The notes: generated by a model from the letters alone, not told the origin. A DNA stretch of 13,108 nt from an uncultured Rhodanobacteraceae bacterium (GCA_937873105.1 CALMWD010000242.1:1-13108), one strand, 5' to 3'. Positions 1 through 7,452 are shown, numbered from the stretch's first letter. Translations and numbers: made by a program.

Positions 1-39
1 CAGTATCACCACCAGCAGAATCAGCAAGAGCACGCTCAT
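1..39 (-). CDS. dctM: TRAP transporter large permease DctM, N-terminal fragment (runs off the left edge)
   Basis: Only the first 13 codons are in the window (MSVLLLILLVVIL), an uninterrupted hydrophobic run that fits the first membrane segment of a TRAP large permease. The ATG (37-39) overlaps the TGA of the preceding small-permease gene as ATGA, so the two are translationally coupled. In TRAP systems DctM is the roughly 12-helix subunit that carries the substrate with sodium or protons. The identification rests on position after dctP and dctQ and on hydrophobicity; the fragment is too short to recognise by itself. Confidence 0.75.
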   Translation of the reverse strand, partial: MSVLLLILLVVIL

Positions 40-578
40 GGCGCCGCGGCCGGCAGCGGCGGCGACAGGGCGCGCACCAGGAAACGCAGGGCGAGCACCG
101 CGAATCCGGCCGGCAGCACCACTTGCGACCACCACATCGGCACGCCGTCGAACAGGACGGTGCCGGAATCGCGCTCGAGCTCCACCAGCCCCCACGATGC
201 TCGGGCGAACAGCGCAGAGACCAGGGCCGCGAAGCCGTAGGCCGCGACACGCGCGGCGCGCCGCTTCCAGCCCTGCAAGCCGCGTTGCAGCACATCCAGG
301 TTGATATGACGGTCGTCGCGCGCCGCCGCCAGCGCGCCCAGCATGCCGACCCACAGCACCAGCACGCGCAGGAAAGGATCGACCCAGGGACCGATCCAGC
401 GCGTCCAGCCGAGCAGCCAGCCGATCACCGGCCAGCCCAACAGGTCCGGCGACTGCCCGACCCAGCGCGCCACGATCTGCGCAGCGGCCAGCACCACCAG
501 GGTCAAGGCGAGCAGCGCCAGCACGCCGGTTTCGAGCCGGTCCAGGCCGCGCGCGATCGCCGCCCAGGCGGACTTCAC
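36..578 (-). CDS. dctQ: TRAP transporter small permease DctQ
   Basis: This 180-residue protein has the size and four-helix pattern of TRAP small permeases. Hydrophobic segments lie at about residues 17-39, 69-87, 109-127 and 150-168. The motif RDDRHINLDVL at 87-97, just after the second helix, is typical of DctQ proteins. DctQ pairs with DctM in the inner membrane to form the translocation unit that receives substrate from the periplasmic DctP. The start codon is GTG (576-578), overlapping the dctP TGA as GTGA; the stop overlaps dctM as ATGA. The residues between helices 1 and 2 (about 44-66) are rich in Trp, Gly and Pro and may lie along the membrane surface. The family call is secure; the substrate is not known. 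Confidence 0.9.
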   Translation of the reverse strand: MKSAWAAIARGLDRLETGVLALLALTLVVLAAAQIVARWVGQSPDLLGWPVIGWLLGWTRWIGPWVDPFLRVLVLWVGMLGALAAARDDRHINLDVLQRGLQGWKRRAARVAAYGFAALVSALFARASWGLVELERDSGTVLFDGVPMWWSQVVLPAGFAVLALRFLVRALSPPLPAAAP

Positions 579-1582
579 GGCGTCGCTTTGCCCGACTGCG
601 CCGCCCAGGCGGCTTGCTGCTTCTGGATCGCCGCGAGCAGTTCGGCCGAAATCTGTCCGTCGGCCAGCATCTTCTTCAACGTCGCCGTGCCGATGTCACG
701 CCAGAACTGCTGTTCCGCGGCGCTCGGCGCTTCGAAGCGGATGCCCTGCTTGACCAAGGCCGAGCGCGCCGAGGCGTTGTCCTTGAGCCCGGCCGCGTCG
801 ATGTCGACGAAGGCCTGGCCGAACTCCTCGTCGACGATCTTCTGGTCTTCGGCCGCGAGCTTGCCGTAGGCCTTTGCATCCAGGGCCAGCACGCCGAGGA
901 CATAGGTCAGCGGCAGGTCGACGACGTGCTTGACCTTGGTATGCCACTGGAAGGCGATGGCGCCCGAGGTGGTGATGCCCACGGTTTCCAGCAGGCCGGT
1001 CTGCAGCGAGGTGTAGACGTCGCCGAGCGGCAGCGAGATCACCGGCACGCCCGCCTGTTCGAAGGCGACCTGGGCGATCTTGTCGTTCTGCGGCGCCCAG
1101 ACCTTGGTCGCGCGCAGCTCGTCCTTGGTCCGGATCGGCTTCGTGCTCATCAGGTAGGCGAAGCCGCCGCCGGACAGGCCGACTGCTTCCAGCCCGGCCT
1201 TGCGGAAGCCGTCGCGCAGCATCGGATCGAGGGCCTTGCGCACGAAGGCGACCTCGTCGAGCGAGCCGAACAGGAACGGCAGGCTGTAGATCTGTGCGTC
1301 GGCATAGACCGGCGACAGCTCGCCGGCGGTGAACGCCCCGCCCTGCAACTGGCCGAGCTTCATCTTGCGCAGCACCGCCGCATCATTGCCCATGACGCCG
1401 CCGGGGAAGTACTTCACGTCGACGCGTCCCGCCGTGCGTGCCTTGATGTTGGCGCCGGCCTCGCGCATCTCCTTCATCCAGACCGTGCCCTCGGGCGCGA
1501 CCGTCGCGATCTTGAGCGTCGCCGCCGGAGCCGCGCCGGCGAAGGCCAGCGCCATAGCGATTCCAAATCCCTTGCGCCACAT
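575..1582 (-). CDS. dctP: TRAP transporter periplasmic solute-binding protein, DctP family
   Basis: A 335-residue exported binding protein that delivers a solute to the DctQM permease. The N-terminus MWRKGFGIAMALAFAGAAPAA is a clear Sec signal peptide, with cleavage expected near residue 20-21. The mature part starts LKIATVAPEGTVW, the usual first strand of DctP proteins. GVPVISLPLGDVYTSLQTGL at about 178-197 matches the conserved family block. I choose the third of three nearby ATGs (1582) because GAGG lies 9 bases upstream; starts at 1588 or 1591 would add only two or three residues. Where most family members have a KIRVP-like motif whose Arg binds a substrate carboxylate, this protein has KVWAP (160-164). 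That suggests a ligand other than a simple organic acid. Its neighbour tatT encodes its likely periplasmic partner. Confidence 0.9.
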   Translation of the reverse strand: MWRKGFGIAMALAFAGAAPAATLKIATVAPEGTVWMKEMREAGANIKARTAGRVDVKYFPGGVMGNDAAVLRKMKLGQLQGGAFTAGELSPVYADAQIYSLPFLFGSLDEVAFVRKALDPMLRDGFRKAGLEAVGLSGGGFAYLMSTKPIRTKDELRATKVWAPQNDKIAQVAFEQAGVPVISLPLGDVYTSLQTGLLETVGITTSGAIAFQWHTKVKHVVDLPLTYVLGVLALDAKAYGKLAAEDQKIVDEEFGQAFVDIDAAGLKDNASARSALVKQGIRFEAPSAAEQQFWRDIGTATLKKMLADGQISAELLAAIQKQQAAWAAQSGKATP

Positions 1583-1593
1583 CGTCATCATCC

Positions 1594-2457
1594 TCAGAAG
1601 TAGTCCTTGCCGGATTCGACCAGTTCGGCCGCGCGGCGTTTCGCGATCGTGTTCGACAGCGTCAGTCCGGGGACGTTCGCATCCGCGGCCAGCACCTCGG
1701 CCAGCATGCGGTCGTGCGCGTCCTGGTCGAACAGCAGGCGGGCGCAGTATTCCGCGTTCAATACCTTGGGCAGCAGATTCCTGCCCGCGTCCACCGCATC
1801 GGCCGCCCGCAAGCGCTCCTGGCCGCGCCCCGGCTGGCCGCCGAGCGATTCCGGACGCAGGCAGTCGAGCACGCCGAGATAGGCGAGCACGTTGCCGTGG
1901 TCGTGCGTCGGCGCCAGCGCGTGGACGCGGTTCAGCAGCGTCTCGATGCGCGGCAGGTCGGCGATGCGGTTCCAGTCGGACGTGTCGGCACGCAGCCAGC
2001 CGACCCAACTCGCCGCCAGCGTGTAGGCGGCGTCCACGTCCTTGGCGCCGACCTGCGCGGCGACGTAGGCGTTGAAACGGTCGAAATCGCTGTCCTGCAG
2101 TTGGGCGCAGAAGTCCCGGTCGCGCGCGCAGATGCCGCGCTTGGCATACGCGAAGCTGCGCTCCGACAGGCGCTTGGCGCGTTCGGCCTCCTGCACGAAG
2201 CCGCCGGCATAGGTGCCGTACAGCCGCGCCGCGGACAGCAGCAGGGCCGGATTCTCCGGATCGCCCTCGATCAGGCCGTCGAGCAGGAGCAGGTAGGCCG
2301 GCAGGCCGTCGGCGACGGTGTCGATGTCGTCATGGTTGCTGACGCCGGCGGTCAGGCCGCTGCCGAGACCGTCCGCGGCCCGCTGGACCACGATGGCGCA
2401 ACCGGCCAGCACCAGCAGACTGAACGCAAGCAAGGAAAAACGGACGATGCGGCGCAT
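1594..2457 (-). CDS. tatT: TRAP-associated TPR lipoprotein TatT
   Basis: A 287-residue lipoprotein: the first 19 residues form a type II signal peptide ending in the lipobox LAGC, with the lipidated cysteine at 20. The rest is alpha-helical in character, and Ala/Leu-rich helices such as PALLLSAARLYGTYAGGF and AERAKRLSERSFAYAKRGI fit the TPR-like fold of the TatT family. The characterised example, from Treponema pallidum, forms a trimer that docks the DctP-type binding protein. The gene ends 11 bp before the chosen dctP start, so the order tatT-dctP-dctQ-dctM indicates one operon. Start ATG at 2457 gives an intact signal peptide, although no good Shine-Dalgarno sequence precedes it. Family assignment is from sequence character plus context and is fairly sure; the transported compound is unknown. 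Confidence 0.85.
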   Translation of the reverse strand: MRRIVRFSLLAFSLLVLAGCAIVVQRAADGLGSGLTAGVSNHDDIDTVADGLPAYLLLLDGLIEGDPENPALLLSAARLYGTYAGGFVQEAERAKRLSERSFAYAKRGICARDRDFCAQLQDSDFDRFNAYVAAQVGAKDVDAAYTLAASWVGWLRADTSDWNRIADLPRIETLLNRVHALAPTHDHGNVLAYLGVLDCLRPESLGGQPGRGQERLRAADAVDAGRNLLPKVLNAEYCARLLFDQDAHDRMLAEVLAADANVPGLTLSNTIAKRRAAELVESGKDYF

Positions 2458-2483
2458 GCGCGGACCGGGAACCAGGGACGACG

Positions 2484-2489
2484 ATTGTA
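2484..2489 (-). promoter_or_regulatory. Likely -10 element for tatT-dctPQM
   Basis: On the minus strand this reads TACAAT, five of six matches to the sigma-70 -10 consensus. It sits in the 54-bp gap between the folD stop and the tatT ATG, which places a transcription start near 2477, about 20 bases before the coding region. No good -35 hexamer stands at the usual distance; TTGATC lies 20 bp upstream, which is too far. Read-through from folD is the alternative. Confidence 0.35.
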
Positions 2490-2511
2490 GGCGAGCGGCG
2501 ATGACAGCGGA

Positions 2512-3366
2512 TCAATCGCCGCGCATCTCGGCCGCTTCGAGGGTGTTCTGCATCAGCATGGCCACGGTCATCGGCCCGACGCCGCCCGGGACCGGCGTGA
2601 TCCAGGACGCACGTTCGGCCGCGGCTGCGAATTCGACGTCGCCGGTCAGGCTGCCGTCCTCGAGACGGTTGATGCCGACGTCGATCACGACTGCGCCGGG
2701 CTTGATCCATTCGCCCCTGACCAGGCCCGGCTTGCCCACCGCCACCGTCAGCAGGTCGGCCCGGGCGACCTGGTCGGCCAGGTCCCGGGTGAAGCGATGG
2801 CAGGCGGTGACGGTGGCGCCGGCCCGCAGGTATTCGCGCACCAGCGGCCGGCCGACGTGGTTCGACACGCCGACGATCACCGCATGGCGGCCGCGCACCG
2901 GTTTGTCGGTGTGTGCCAGCAGGGTCATGATGCCCTTGGGCGTGCAGGGGCGCAGGCCGGGCTGACGCAGGGCCAGGCGGCCCACGTTTTCGGCGTGGAA
3001 GCCGTCCACGTCCTTGTCCGGGCGGATGCGCTGGATCAGATCGGTGGCGTCGATATGGGCCGGCAGGGGCAACTGGACCAGGATGCCGTCGACCTCGGGA
3101 TCGGCGTTCAGACGGTCGATCAGCGCGTACAGCTCGGCACCGTCGATGCTCGCCGGCAGGTCGAAGTCCTTGGTCACGAAACCGACGCGTTCGCAGGCGC
3201 GCCGCTTGTTGCGGACATAGACCGACGACGCCGGATCAGCCCCGACCAGCACCACGGCGAGGCCCGGGCGCCGCTGCCCGCGCGTCACCCGCGCGCGCAC
3301 GCGCTGGCCGATGCCGTCCAGCACCTCGTCCGCGATCCGCTTGCCATCCAGTATCCGTGCAGCCAT
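2512..3366 (-). CDS. folD: Bifunctional methylenetetrahydrofolate dehydrogenase / methenyltetrahydrofolate cyclohydrolase
   Basis: This cytoplasmic 284-residue enzyme interconverts 5,10-methylene-, 5,10-methenyl- and 10-formyl-tetrahydrofolate with NADP, supplying one-carbon units for purines and formyl-methionine. Family landmarks are all present: Tyr50 and catalytic Lys54 in [11 protein letters not shown], Gln98 in GILVQLPLP, Asp121 in DVDGFH, the PCTPKGIM block at 140-147, the nucleotide-binding [10 protein letters not shown] at 165-174, and [12 protein letters not shown] near the C-terminus. The length equals that of E. coli FolD, and the nucleotide loop resembles the E. coli GASNIVGRP form. 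The start at 3366 (MAARILDGK) has GGGAGG 4 bases upstream; the open frame continues further upstream, but that extension lies beyond this ribosome site and is not FolD-like. Confidence 0.97.
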   Translation of the reverse strand: MAARILDGKRIADEVLDGIGQRVRARVTRGQRRPGLAVVLVGADPASSVYVRNKRRACERVGFVTKDFDLPASIDGAELYALIDRLNADPEVDGILVQLPLPAHIDATDLIQRIRPDKDVDGFHAENVGRLALRQPGLRPCTPKGIMTLLAHTDKPVRGRHAVIVGVSNHVGRPLVREYLRAGATVTACHRFTRDLADQVARADLLTVAVGKPGLVRGEWIKPGAVVIDVGINRLEDGSLTGDVEFAAAAERASWITPVPGGVGPMTVAMLMQNTLEAAEMRGD

Positions 3367-3388
3367 CGGACCTCCCGCAAAGGCGCGC

Positions 3389-3417
3389 ATTATCGCCGAG
3401 CCGCAGGCAGGCGTCGC
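3389..3417 (-). promoter_or_regulatory. Candidate sigma-70 promoter for folD
   Basis: The minus strand carries GATAAT (3389-3394, five of six -10 matches) and GCGACG (3412-3417, three of six -35 matches) with a 17-bp spacer. The predicted start near 3382 would leave a leader of about 15 bases holding the GGGAGG ribosome site. It lies between the tRNA terminator and folD, where a promoter is expected. Confidence 0.35.
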
Positions 3418-3436
3418 AGGCGGTTTCGGGGCGGCG

Positions 3437-3474
3437 GAAACGACAAGGGCCGGCAGCGAATGACTGCCGGCCCT
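3437..3474 (-). terminator. Intrinsic terminator after tRNA-Arg
   Basis: A perfect 11-bp inverted repeat (3446-3456 AGGGCCGGCAG with 3464-3474 CTGCCGGCCCT) encloses a 7-base loop. On the minus strand it is followed by TGTCGTTT, a modest T-rich tail. It begins 7 bases beyond the encoded CCA of the tRNA, so it should end the tRNA transcript, or the permease-tRNA transcript if they are joined. Confidence 0.75.
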
Positions 3475-3480
3475 CGACAC

Positions 3481-3557
3481 TGGCGCGCCCGGAGGGACTC
3501 GAACCCCCGACCACCGGGTTCGAAGCCCGGTGCTCTATCCAGCTGAGCTACGGACGC
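3481..3557 (-). tRNA. tRNA-Arg(UCG)
   Basis: The 77-nt gene folds cleanly. The acceptor stem GCGTCCG pairs with CGGGCGC (one G-U), with discriminator G73 and an encoded CCA (3481-3483). The D arm begins GCTC. The anticodon stem CCGGG/CCCGG holds the loop CTTCGAA, giving anticodon UCG (tcg in DNA), and the T arm carries TTCGAGT. It reads the arginine codon CGA and, by wobble, CGG. Its 5' end is 9 bp from the stop codon of the amino acid permease upstream on the same strand, and a strong terminator follows. Confidence 0.97.
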
Positions 3558-3566
3558 CGAAAGCCA

Positions 3567-5012
3567 TCAATTGCGCTCGCCATGCGCCAGCACGCTGCGC
3601 GAGCGGGCGTAGGCGAAGTAGACGACGATGCCGATCGCGGCCCAGATCAGGAACAGCTTGATCGTGTACCAGCCCAGGCTCACGAACAGCAGGGCGCAGC
3701 CGGCGACGGCCGTCGGACCGACGATCCAGACCAGCGGCGTGCGGAACGGACGCGGACGATTCGGCTGCTGCACGCGCAGGATCATCACGCCGATCGCCAC
3801 CACGAAGAACGCGAACAGCGTGCCGGAGTTCGAGATGTCGGCCAGTGCATCGACCGGGAACATGGCCGCGAACAGCGACACCGCGACACCCGTGACGATC
3901 GTGACCACGTGCGGGGTGTGGTACTTCGAGTGCACTGACGTGAATGCCTTCGGCATCAGGCCGTCGCGGGCCATCGTGAACAGAATGCGGGTCTGGCCGA
4001 AGATCATCATCAGGATCACCGACGGCAGCGCGATGATCGCCGCGGCGGCGACCCAGTTGCCGATCTGCGGATAACCGAGGTTGCGCAGGATGTAGGCCAG
4101 CGGTTCCTTCGACTGCGAGAGATCGCCACCCGGTTGTGCGCCGGTCGAGCCGATCGCGGCATAGGCCACGAGCAGGTAGAACACCGTGCAGACCACCAGC
4201 GAGCCGATCAGGCCGATCGGGATGTTGCGGTTCGGGTTCTTGGTCTCCTCGGCCGCGGTCGAGACCGCGTCGAAGCCGACGTAGGCGAAGAAGATCGACG
4301 CCGCCGCGCCGAGCACGCCGACGCCGGACAGGGGCGTGCCCCAGCCGTTCGGCAGCATCGGTTCGAAGTTCTTGCCGTCCACGGCCGGCATGGCCAGGGC
4401 GATGAAGACGACGAGCGCGACCACCTTGATGACCACCAGCACCGCGGTGACCTTGGCGCTCTTCGAGGTGCCGATGACCAGCAGCCAGGTGATCAGCAGC
4501 GAAATCAGGCAGGCGATCAGGTTGAACGTGCCCTTGGCCACGGTGCCGTCCGGCAGCGTGATGGTGTCGCCCGGACCGGCGGTCAATCCGATCGGAAGTC
4601 CCATGCCGATCTCGCGCAGGAAGCCGTTGGCGTATCCGGACCAGCCGACCGCGACCGCGCCCGCGGCGACGGCGTATTCGAGAATCAGCGCCCAGCCGAC
4701 CATCCAGGCGATGACTTCGCCCAGCACGGCATAAGAGTACGTGTAGGCCGAACCGGCCACCGGAACCATGGCCGCGATCTCGGAATAGATCAGGGCGGTC
4801 AGCGCGCAGACGATGCCGGCGATGACGAACGAGTACATCATGCCCGGGCCGGCCTTGTTCGCCGCCACCGCCGTCAGCACGAAGATGCCGGTGCCAATGA
4901 TGGCGCCGATGCCGAGCATGGTCAGGTCGAAGGCACCGAGCTGGCGTTTCAGGGACCGCTTCTCGGCGGTTTCGAGGATCTGGTCCAGCGGTTTGACGCG
5001 TTCGAACAGCAT
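3567..5012 (-). CDS. APC-superfamily amino acid permease, CAT (cationic amino acid transporter) type
   Basis: A 481-residue inner-membrane transporter with about 12-13 hydrophobic helices. The first half carries the APC substrate-binding stretch [11 protein letters not shown] (34-44); the helix 2-3 region has [18 protein letters not shown] (77-94). [20 protein letters not shown] (241-260) is the hallmark of the CAT/YfnA branch, and [16 protein letters not shown] (339-354) is also typical. These proteins import amino acids, often cationic ones, with protons; the exact substrate cannot be read here. Start ATG 5012 has GGGAG about 8 bases upstream and begins just before the first helix; the longer open frame upstream is not family-like. 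The gene is divergent from the Nudix gene, and tRNA-Arg follows its stop by 9 bp. Confidence 0.9.
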   Translation of the reverse strand: MLFERVKPLDQILETAEKRSLKRQLGAFDLTMLGIGAIIGTGIFVLTAVAANKAGPGMMYSFVIAGIVCALTALIYSEIAAMVPVAGSAYTYSYAVLGEVIAWMVGWALILEYAVAAGAVAVGWSGYANGFLREIGMGLPIGLTAGPGDTITLPDGTVAKGTFNLIACLISLLITWLLVIGTSKSAKVTAVLVVIKVVALVVFIALAMPAVDGKNFEPMLPNGWGTPLSGVGVLGAAASIFFAYVGFDAVSTAAEETKNPNRNIPIGLIGSLVVCTVFYLLVAYAAIGSTGAQPGGDLSQSKEPLAYILRNLGYPQIGNWVAAAAIIALPSVILMMIFGQTRILFTMARDGLMPKAFTSVHSKYHTPHVVTIVTGVAVSLFAAMFPVDALADISNSGTLFAFFVVAIGVMILRVQQPNRPRPFRTPLVWIVGPTAVAGCALLFVSLGWYTIKLFLIWAAIGIVVYFAYARSRSVLAHGERN

Positions 5013-5044
5013 TCGGTGCTCCCGGTCACAGGTCTTGTTGCCAG

Positions 5045-5067
5045 CGTCCCGGAGCGGTGCCGGGACG
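5045..5067 (-). promoter_or_regulatory. Hairpin in the permease leader
   Basis: A perfect 8-bp inverted repeat, CGTCCCGG and CCGGGACG, surrounds a 7-base loop 33-55 bases before the permease start codon. There is no T-run after it on either strand, so it does not look like a terminator or attenuator. It could be an operator or an mRNA structure. Function is not shown by the sequence. Confidence 0.4.
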
Positions 5068-5138
5068 AATTCGTGTTGCGCGCAGATCACGCGTCGCCCG
5101 GCTGTCGCCACTCGAACCCGCCCCTGCAAAGCGCCGGT

Positions 5139-5167
5139 AACATACTGTTGCCCATGGCATGCGGCAA
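5139..5167 (-). promoter_or_regulatory. Candidate sigma-70 promoter for the amino acid permease
   Basis: On the minus strand TTGCCG (5162-5167) and TATGTT (5139-5144) are separated by exactly 17 bp; each matches the consensus at four of six positions. Transcription would start near 5132 and give a leader of about 120 bases that includes the inverted repeat at 5045-5067. No comparably good promoter was seen for the divergent Nudix gene. Confidence 0.35.
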
Positions 5168-5215
5168 GCCCGAATGTGATGTGGCGCACTTTTGCCGCCA
5201 CTGGACCTGCACCGC

Positions 5216-5755
5216 ATGTTCGACCTCCAACACGGGCTTGACGCCTACTTCACGGACGAGCCGGCGGAAGCCGACGCGCGCCGACGCTTTCTCGAATTGC
5301 TGTCGACGACACCGCGCTGTTTCCATCGCGACGCTTTCCCGGCGCATTTCACCGCCTCGGCCTGGCTGGTCTCGGGCGATGGCGCGCGCGCCCTGCTGAT
5401 GCACCACCGCAAGCTCGACCGATGGCTGCAACCCGGCGGCCACGCCGACGGTGATGCCGATCTGCCGCGCGTCGCCCTGCGCGAGGCCACGGAGGAAACC
5501 GGGCTGGTCGACCTGGTGGTCGCCGAAGCGCCGTTCGACCTCGATGCGCACCGCATCCCCGCCCGCGGCCCGGAACCCGAACACTGGCACTACGACGTGC
5601 GTTTCCTGGTCCGGGCCACCGGCTCCGAGCAGTTCCAGGCCAACCACGAATCGCGCGCGATGGCTTGGCGGGACATCGCCGAGGTCGCCGACGACGCCGG
5701 CATTGATGCGTCAATCCGTCGCATGGCGCGACGCTGGCTCGATCGCCGCCGCTAG
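5216..5755 (+). CDS. Nudix hydrolase, substrate unknown
   Basis: A 179-residue cytoplasmic protein with a Nudix box at residues 75-97: GHADGDADLPRVALREATEETGL. The metal-binding glutamates of REATEE (Glu90, Glu93, Glu94) and the following Gly96 are present. The Glu normally found six residues after the first Gly is Ala81. The preceding GGHADGD phrase recurs in a subgroup of Nudix proteins, so this looks like a subfamily variant rather than damage. Nudix enzymes hydrolyse nucleoside diphosphate derivatives; the target here cannot be told. ATG 5216 is chosen because MFDLQHGLDAYF begins a plausible helix; an in-frame TTG at 5192 would add eight residues. Neither start has a clear ribosome site. 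The gene converges on the Hpt gene with only 9 bp between stops. Confidence 0.85.
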   Translation: MFDLQHGLDAYFTDEPAEADARRRFLELLSTTPRCFHRDAFPAHFTASAWLVSGDGARALLMHHRKLDRWLQPGGHADGDADLPRVALREATEETGLVDLVVAEAPFDLDAHRIPARGPEPEHWHYDVRFLVRATGSEQFQANHESRAMAWRDIAEVADDAGIDASIRRMARRWLDRRR

Positions 5756-5764
5756 GCGGTCAGG

Positions 5765-6118
5765 TCAGGCGATCTCGCGGCGGAGCGCGTCGCAACTGGC
5801 GGCGTGCAGCCCGAGCAGGCGCTGGCGGGTCGCGTCGTCGAGTCGCGATTGTCCGGTGCGGGCGACGGTTTCGATGTCGCGGCAGACCTCGGCCAACTCG
5901 GTCGCGCCGAAACTCGCGGCATTCGACTTCAGGGTGTGGCTGGTGACGCGCAGGCGCTCGGCGTCGCCGGCATCGGCCGCCGCCAGCAGGGCCGCGATCT
6001 GTTCGCCCGAACCCTTCAGGAACAGGCCGATCATCTGCGCCAGGATGCCGGTCTTGCCGGCACGCTCGAGCATGCGGAACTGGTCCAGCATGGCCTGGTT
6101 GATGGTCACGTCGCTCAT
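5765..6118 (-). CDS. Stand-alone Hpt (histidine phosphotransfer) domain protein
   Basis: A 117-residue, all-helical protein. The motif HTLKSNAASFGA (61-72) is the classic Hpt site, with His61 as the phosphorylated residue, the Lys64 that supports it and the small residues of the helix face. Such proteins pass phosphate between response-regulator receiver domains in multistep phosphorelays. The sequence shows nothing else: no kinase, receiver or membrane segment, and no other two-component gene lies in the window. ATG 6118 overlaps the rmuC stop as ATGA, so it is translated in the same operon as rmuC. Its phosphate donor and acceptor must be encoded elsewhere. Domain call sure; partner unknown. 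Confidence 0.92.
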   Translation of the reverse strand: MSDVTINQAMLDQFRMLERAGKTGILAQMIGLFLKGSGEQIAALLAAADAGDAERLRVTSHTLKSNAASFGATELAEVCRDIETVARTGQSRLDDATRQRLLGLHAASCDALRREIA

Positions 6119-7446
6119 GTCGCCTCGCCCTCGCCTGCATCCGTTCCATTGTCCGCGATCGGCAGCACCTCGCGCAGCTCGCGGTTGTTGCGCGCCCCGA
6201 GGCTGCGCAGCTTCTCGACCTGGCCGACCAGGTTGCCCTTGCCGACCGAGAGTTTCGACAACGCCTCGTCGATGCCGGACCGTGCCCGGCCGACTTGCTC
6301 CGACGCGCGCTGCAGGTCCTGCACGAAGCCGACGAACTTGTCGTACAACAGTCCGGCGCGCTCGGCGATCTGTTCGGCGTTGCGCTGGCGGGCCTCGGCC
6401 TTCCAGACGTGATCGATGGTGCGCAGCACGCCGAGCAGCATGCCCGGGCTGACCACGACGACGTCGTTGCGCAGGGCCAGTTCGTACAGTTTGGGATCGA
6501 CGCGGATGGCTTCGAGGTAGGCCGCCTCGATCGGCACGAACATCAGCACGATGCCGTTCGAGGCGACGCCACTGGACCGGGCGTAGCCGCGCTTGCCGAG
6601 ATCGTCGATGTGGCGGCGCATCGAACCGAGGTGCTCGGCCAGGTGCTTCTCGCGCGCGATCGGGTCGTGGTCGTTGCACCAGCGTTCGAACGCGACCAGC
6701 GAGACCTTGGCGTCGATCAGCACGTCGCGCCCGCCGGGCAGGCGCACCACCACGTCGGGGCGGCGCGTCTCGCTGCCTTCGTCGCGCAGCACCACCTGGG
6801 TGTCGTAGTCGCGGCCTTCGCTCAGGCCCGAGGCTTCGAGCAGTCGCTCCAGCACCAGTTCGCCCCAGGCGCCCTGGGTCTTGGTGTCGCCGGTCAGCGC
6901 GCGCGCCAGATTCACCGCGTCGCCGCTGAGGCGTTCGTTCAACTGGCGCAGATGCTGGATTTCGGTGCGCAGCACGGCACGGCTTTCGCCTTCCTGCGCA
7001 CGCGACTCGACCACCAGCTGCTGGAATTGCCGCAACTGCTCGCGCAACGGCGCCATCAACGATCCGACCTGCTCGGCATTGGCGGCGCCGAAGCGTTCCG
7101 CCTTCTGTTCCAGCACGGCGCTGGCCAGGGCCTGGAACTGTTGCGCCAACTGTTCGCGCGCCGATTCGATCCAGCGCAGCTTCTCCGCATGCGCGCTCGC
7201 CGCTTCTTCCATGCGGGCGGCCAGCGCGGCCCGCGCCTCGGCGGCGGACTGTGCCGCGGCGCGCGCCTCGTTCAGGGCGGCTGCGGCGGCGGCGGCACGC
7301 GCGGCGATCTGCGCCAGTTCGCCGTCGCGGCTGGCGCGCCCCTCGTCGAAGCGCCGCAGCAACTGGCGCTGCGCCCAAACGAAGATCGGCGCTGCCACCA
7401 GGACAGCGCCGACGAGGATTCCCGACAACAGACTCACGACATCCAT
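6115..7446 (-). CDS. rmuC: RmuC family DNA recombination protein
   Basis: A 443-residue protein with one N-terminal membrane helix (about 5-24), a long Ala/Glu/Arg-rich coiled coil (about 26-175) and the RmuC domain (about 185-400). Family blocks seen are TKTQGAWGELVLERLLEASGL, DVLIDAKVSLVAFERW (239-256) and GIVLMFVPIEAAYLEAI. Asp231, Asp246 and Lys248 in the second block resemble a PD-(D/E)XK nuclease core. In E. coli, loss of rmuC raises inversion between short inverted repeats; the biochemical activity is not settled. No Shine-Dalgarno sequence is visible before ATG 7446, yet that start gives the expected membrane helix. The C-terminus ends in a short acidic tail and overlaps the Hpt gene by 4 bp. 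Confidence 0.95.
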   Translation of the reverse strand: MDVVSLLSGILVGAVLVAAPIFVWAQRQLLRRFDEGRASRDGELAQIAARAAAAAAALNEARAAAQSAAEARAALAARMEEAASAHAEKLRWIESAREQLAQQFQALASAVLEQKAERFGAANAEQVGSLMAPLREQLRQFQQLVVESRAQEGESRAVLRTEIQHLRQLNERLSGDAVNLARALTGDTKTQGAWGELVLERLLEASGLSEGRDYDTQVVLRDEGSETRRPDVVVRLPGGRDVLIDAKVSLVAFERWCNDHDPIAREKHLAEHLGSMRRHIDDLGKRGYARSSGVASNGIVLMFVPIEAAYLEAIRVDPKLYELALRNDVVVVSPGMLLGVLRTIDHVWKAEARQRNAEQIAERAGLLYDKFVGFVQDLQRASEQVGRARSGIDEALSKLSVGKGNLVGQVEKLRSLGARNNRELREVLPIADNGTDAGEGEAT

Positions 7447-7452
7447 GCCGCG

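Noticed and set aside
614..1603. Plus-strand open frame of 329 codons opposite dctP
   Set aside because: Almost exactly mirrors dctP, whose signal peptide and family blocks are clear; the antisense product has no recognisable fold.
1583..2008. Upstream extension of the dctP frame giving a 477-residue protein
   Set aside because: The extra 142 residues are Arg/Pro/Ala-rich shadow of tatT and would bury the dctP signal peptide inside the protein.
3481..3557. tRNA-Arg as an integration (att) site
   Set aside because: tRNA genes often serve this purpose, but no integrase, no repeated tRNA end and no foreign-looking DNA lies on either side.
5154..5399. Small plus-strand frame starting MACGKPECDVAHFC with five cysteines near its N-terminus
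   Set aside because: The cysteine spacing is eye-catching, but there is no ribosome site and most of the frame overlaps the Nudix gene out of phase with shadow-like composition.
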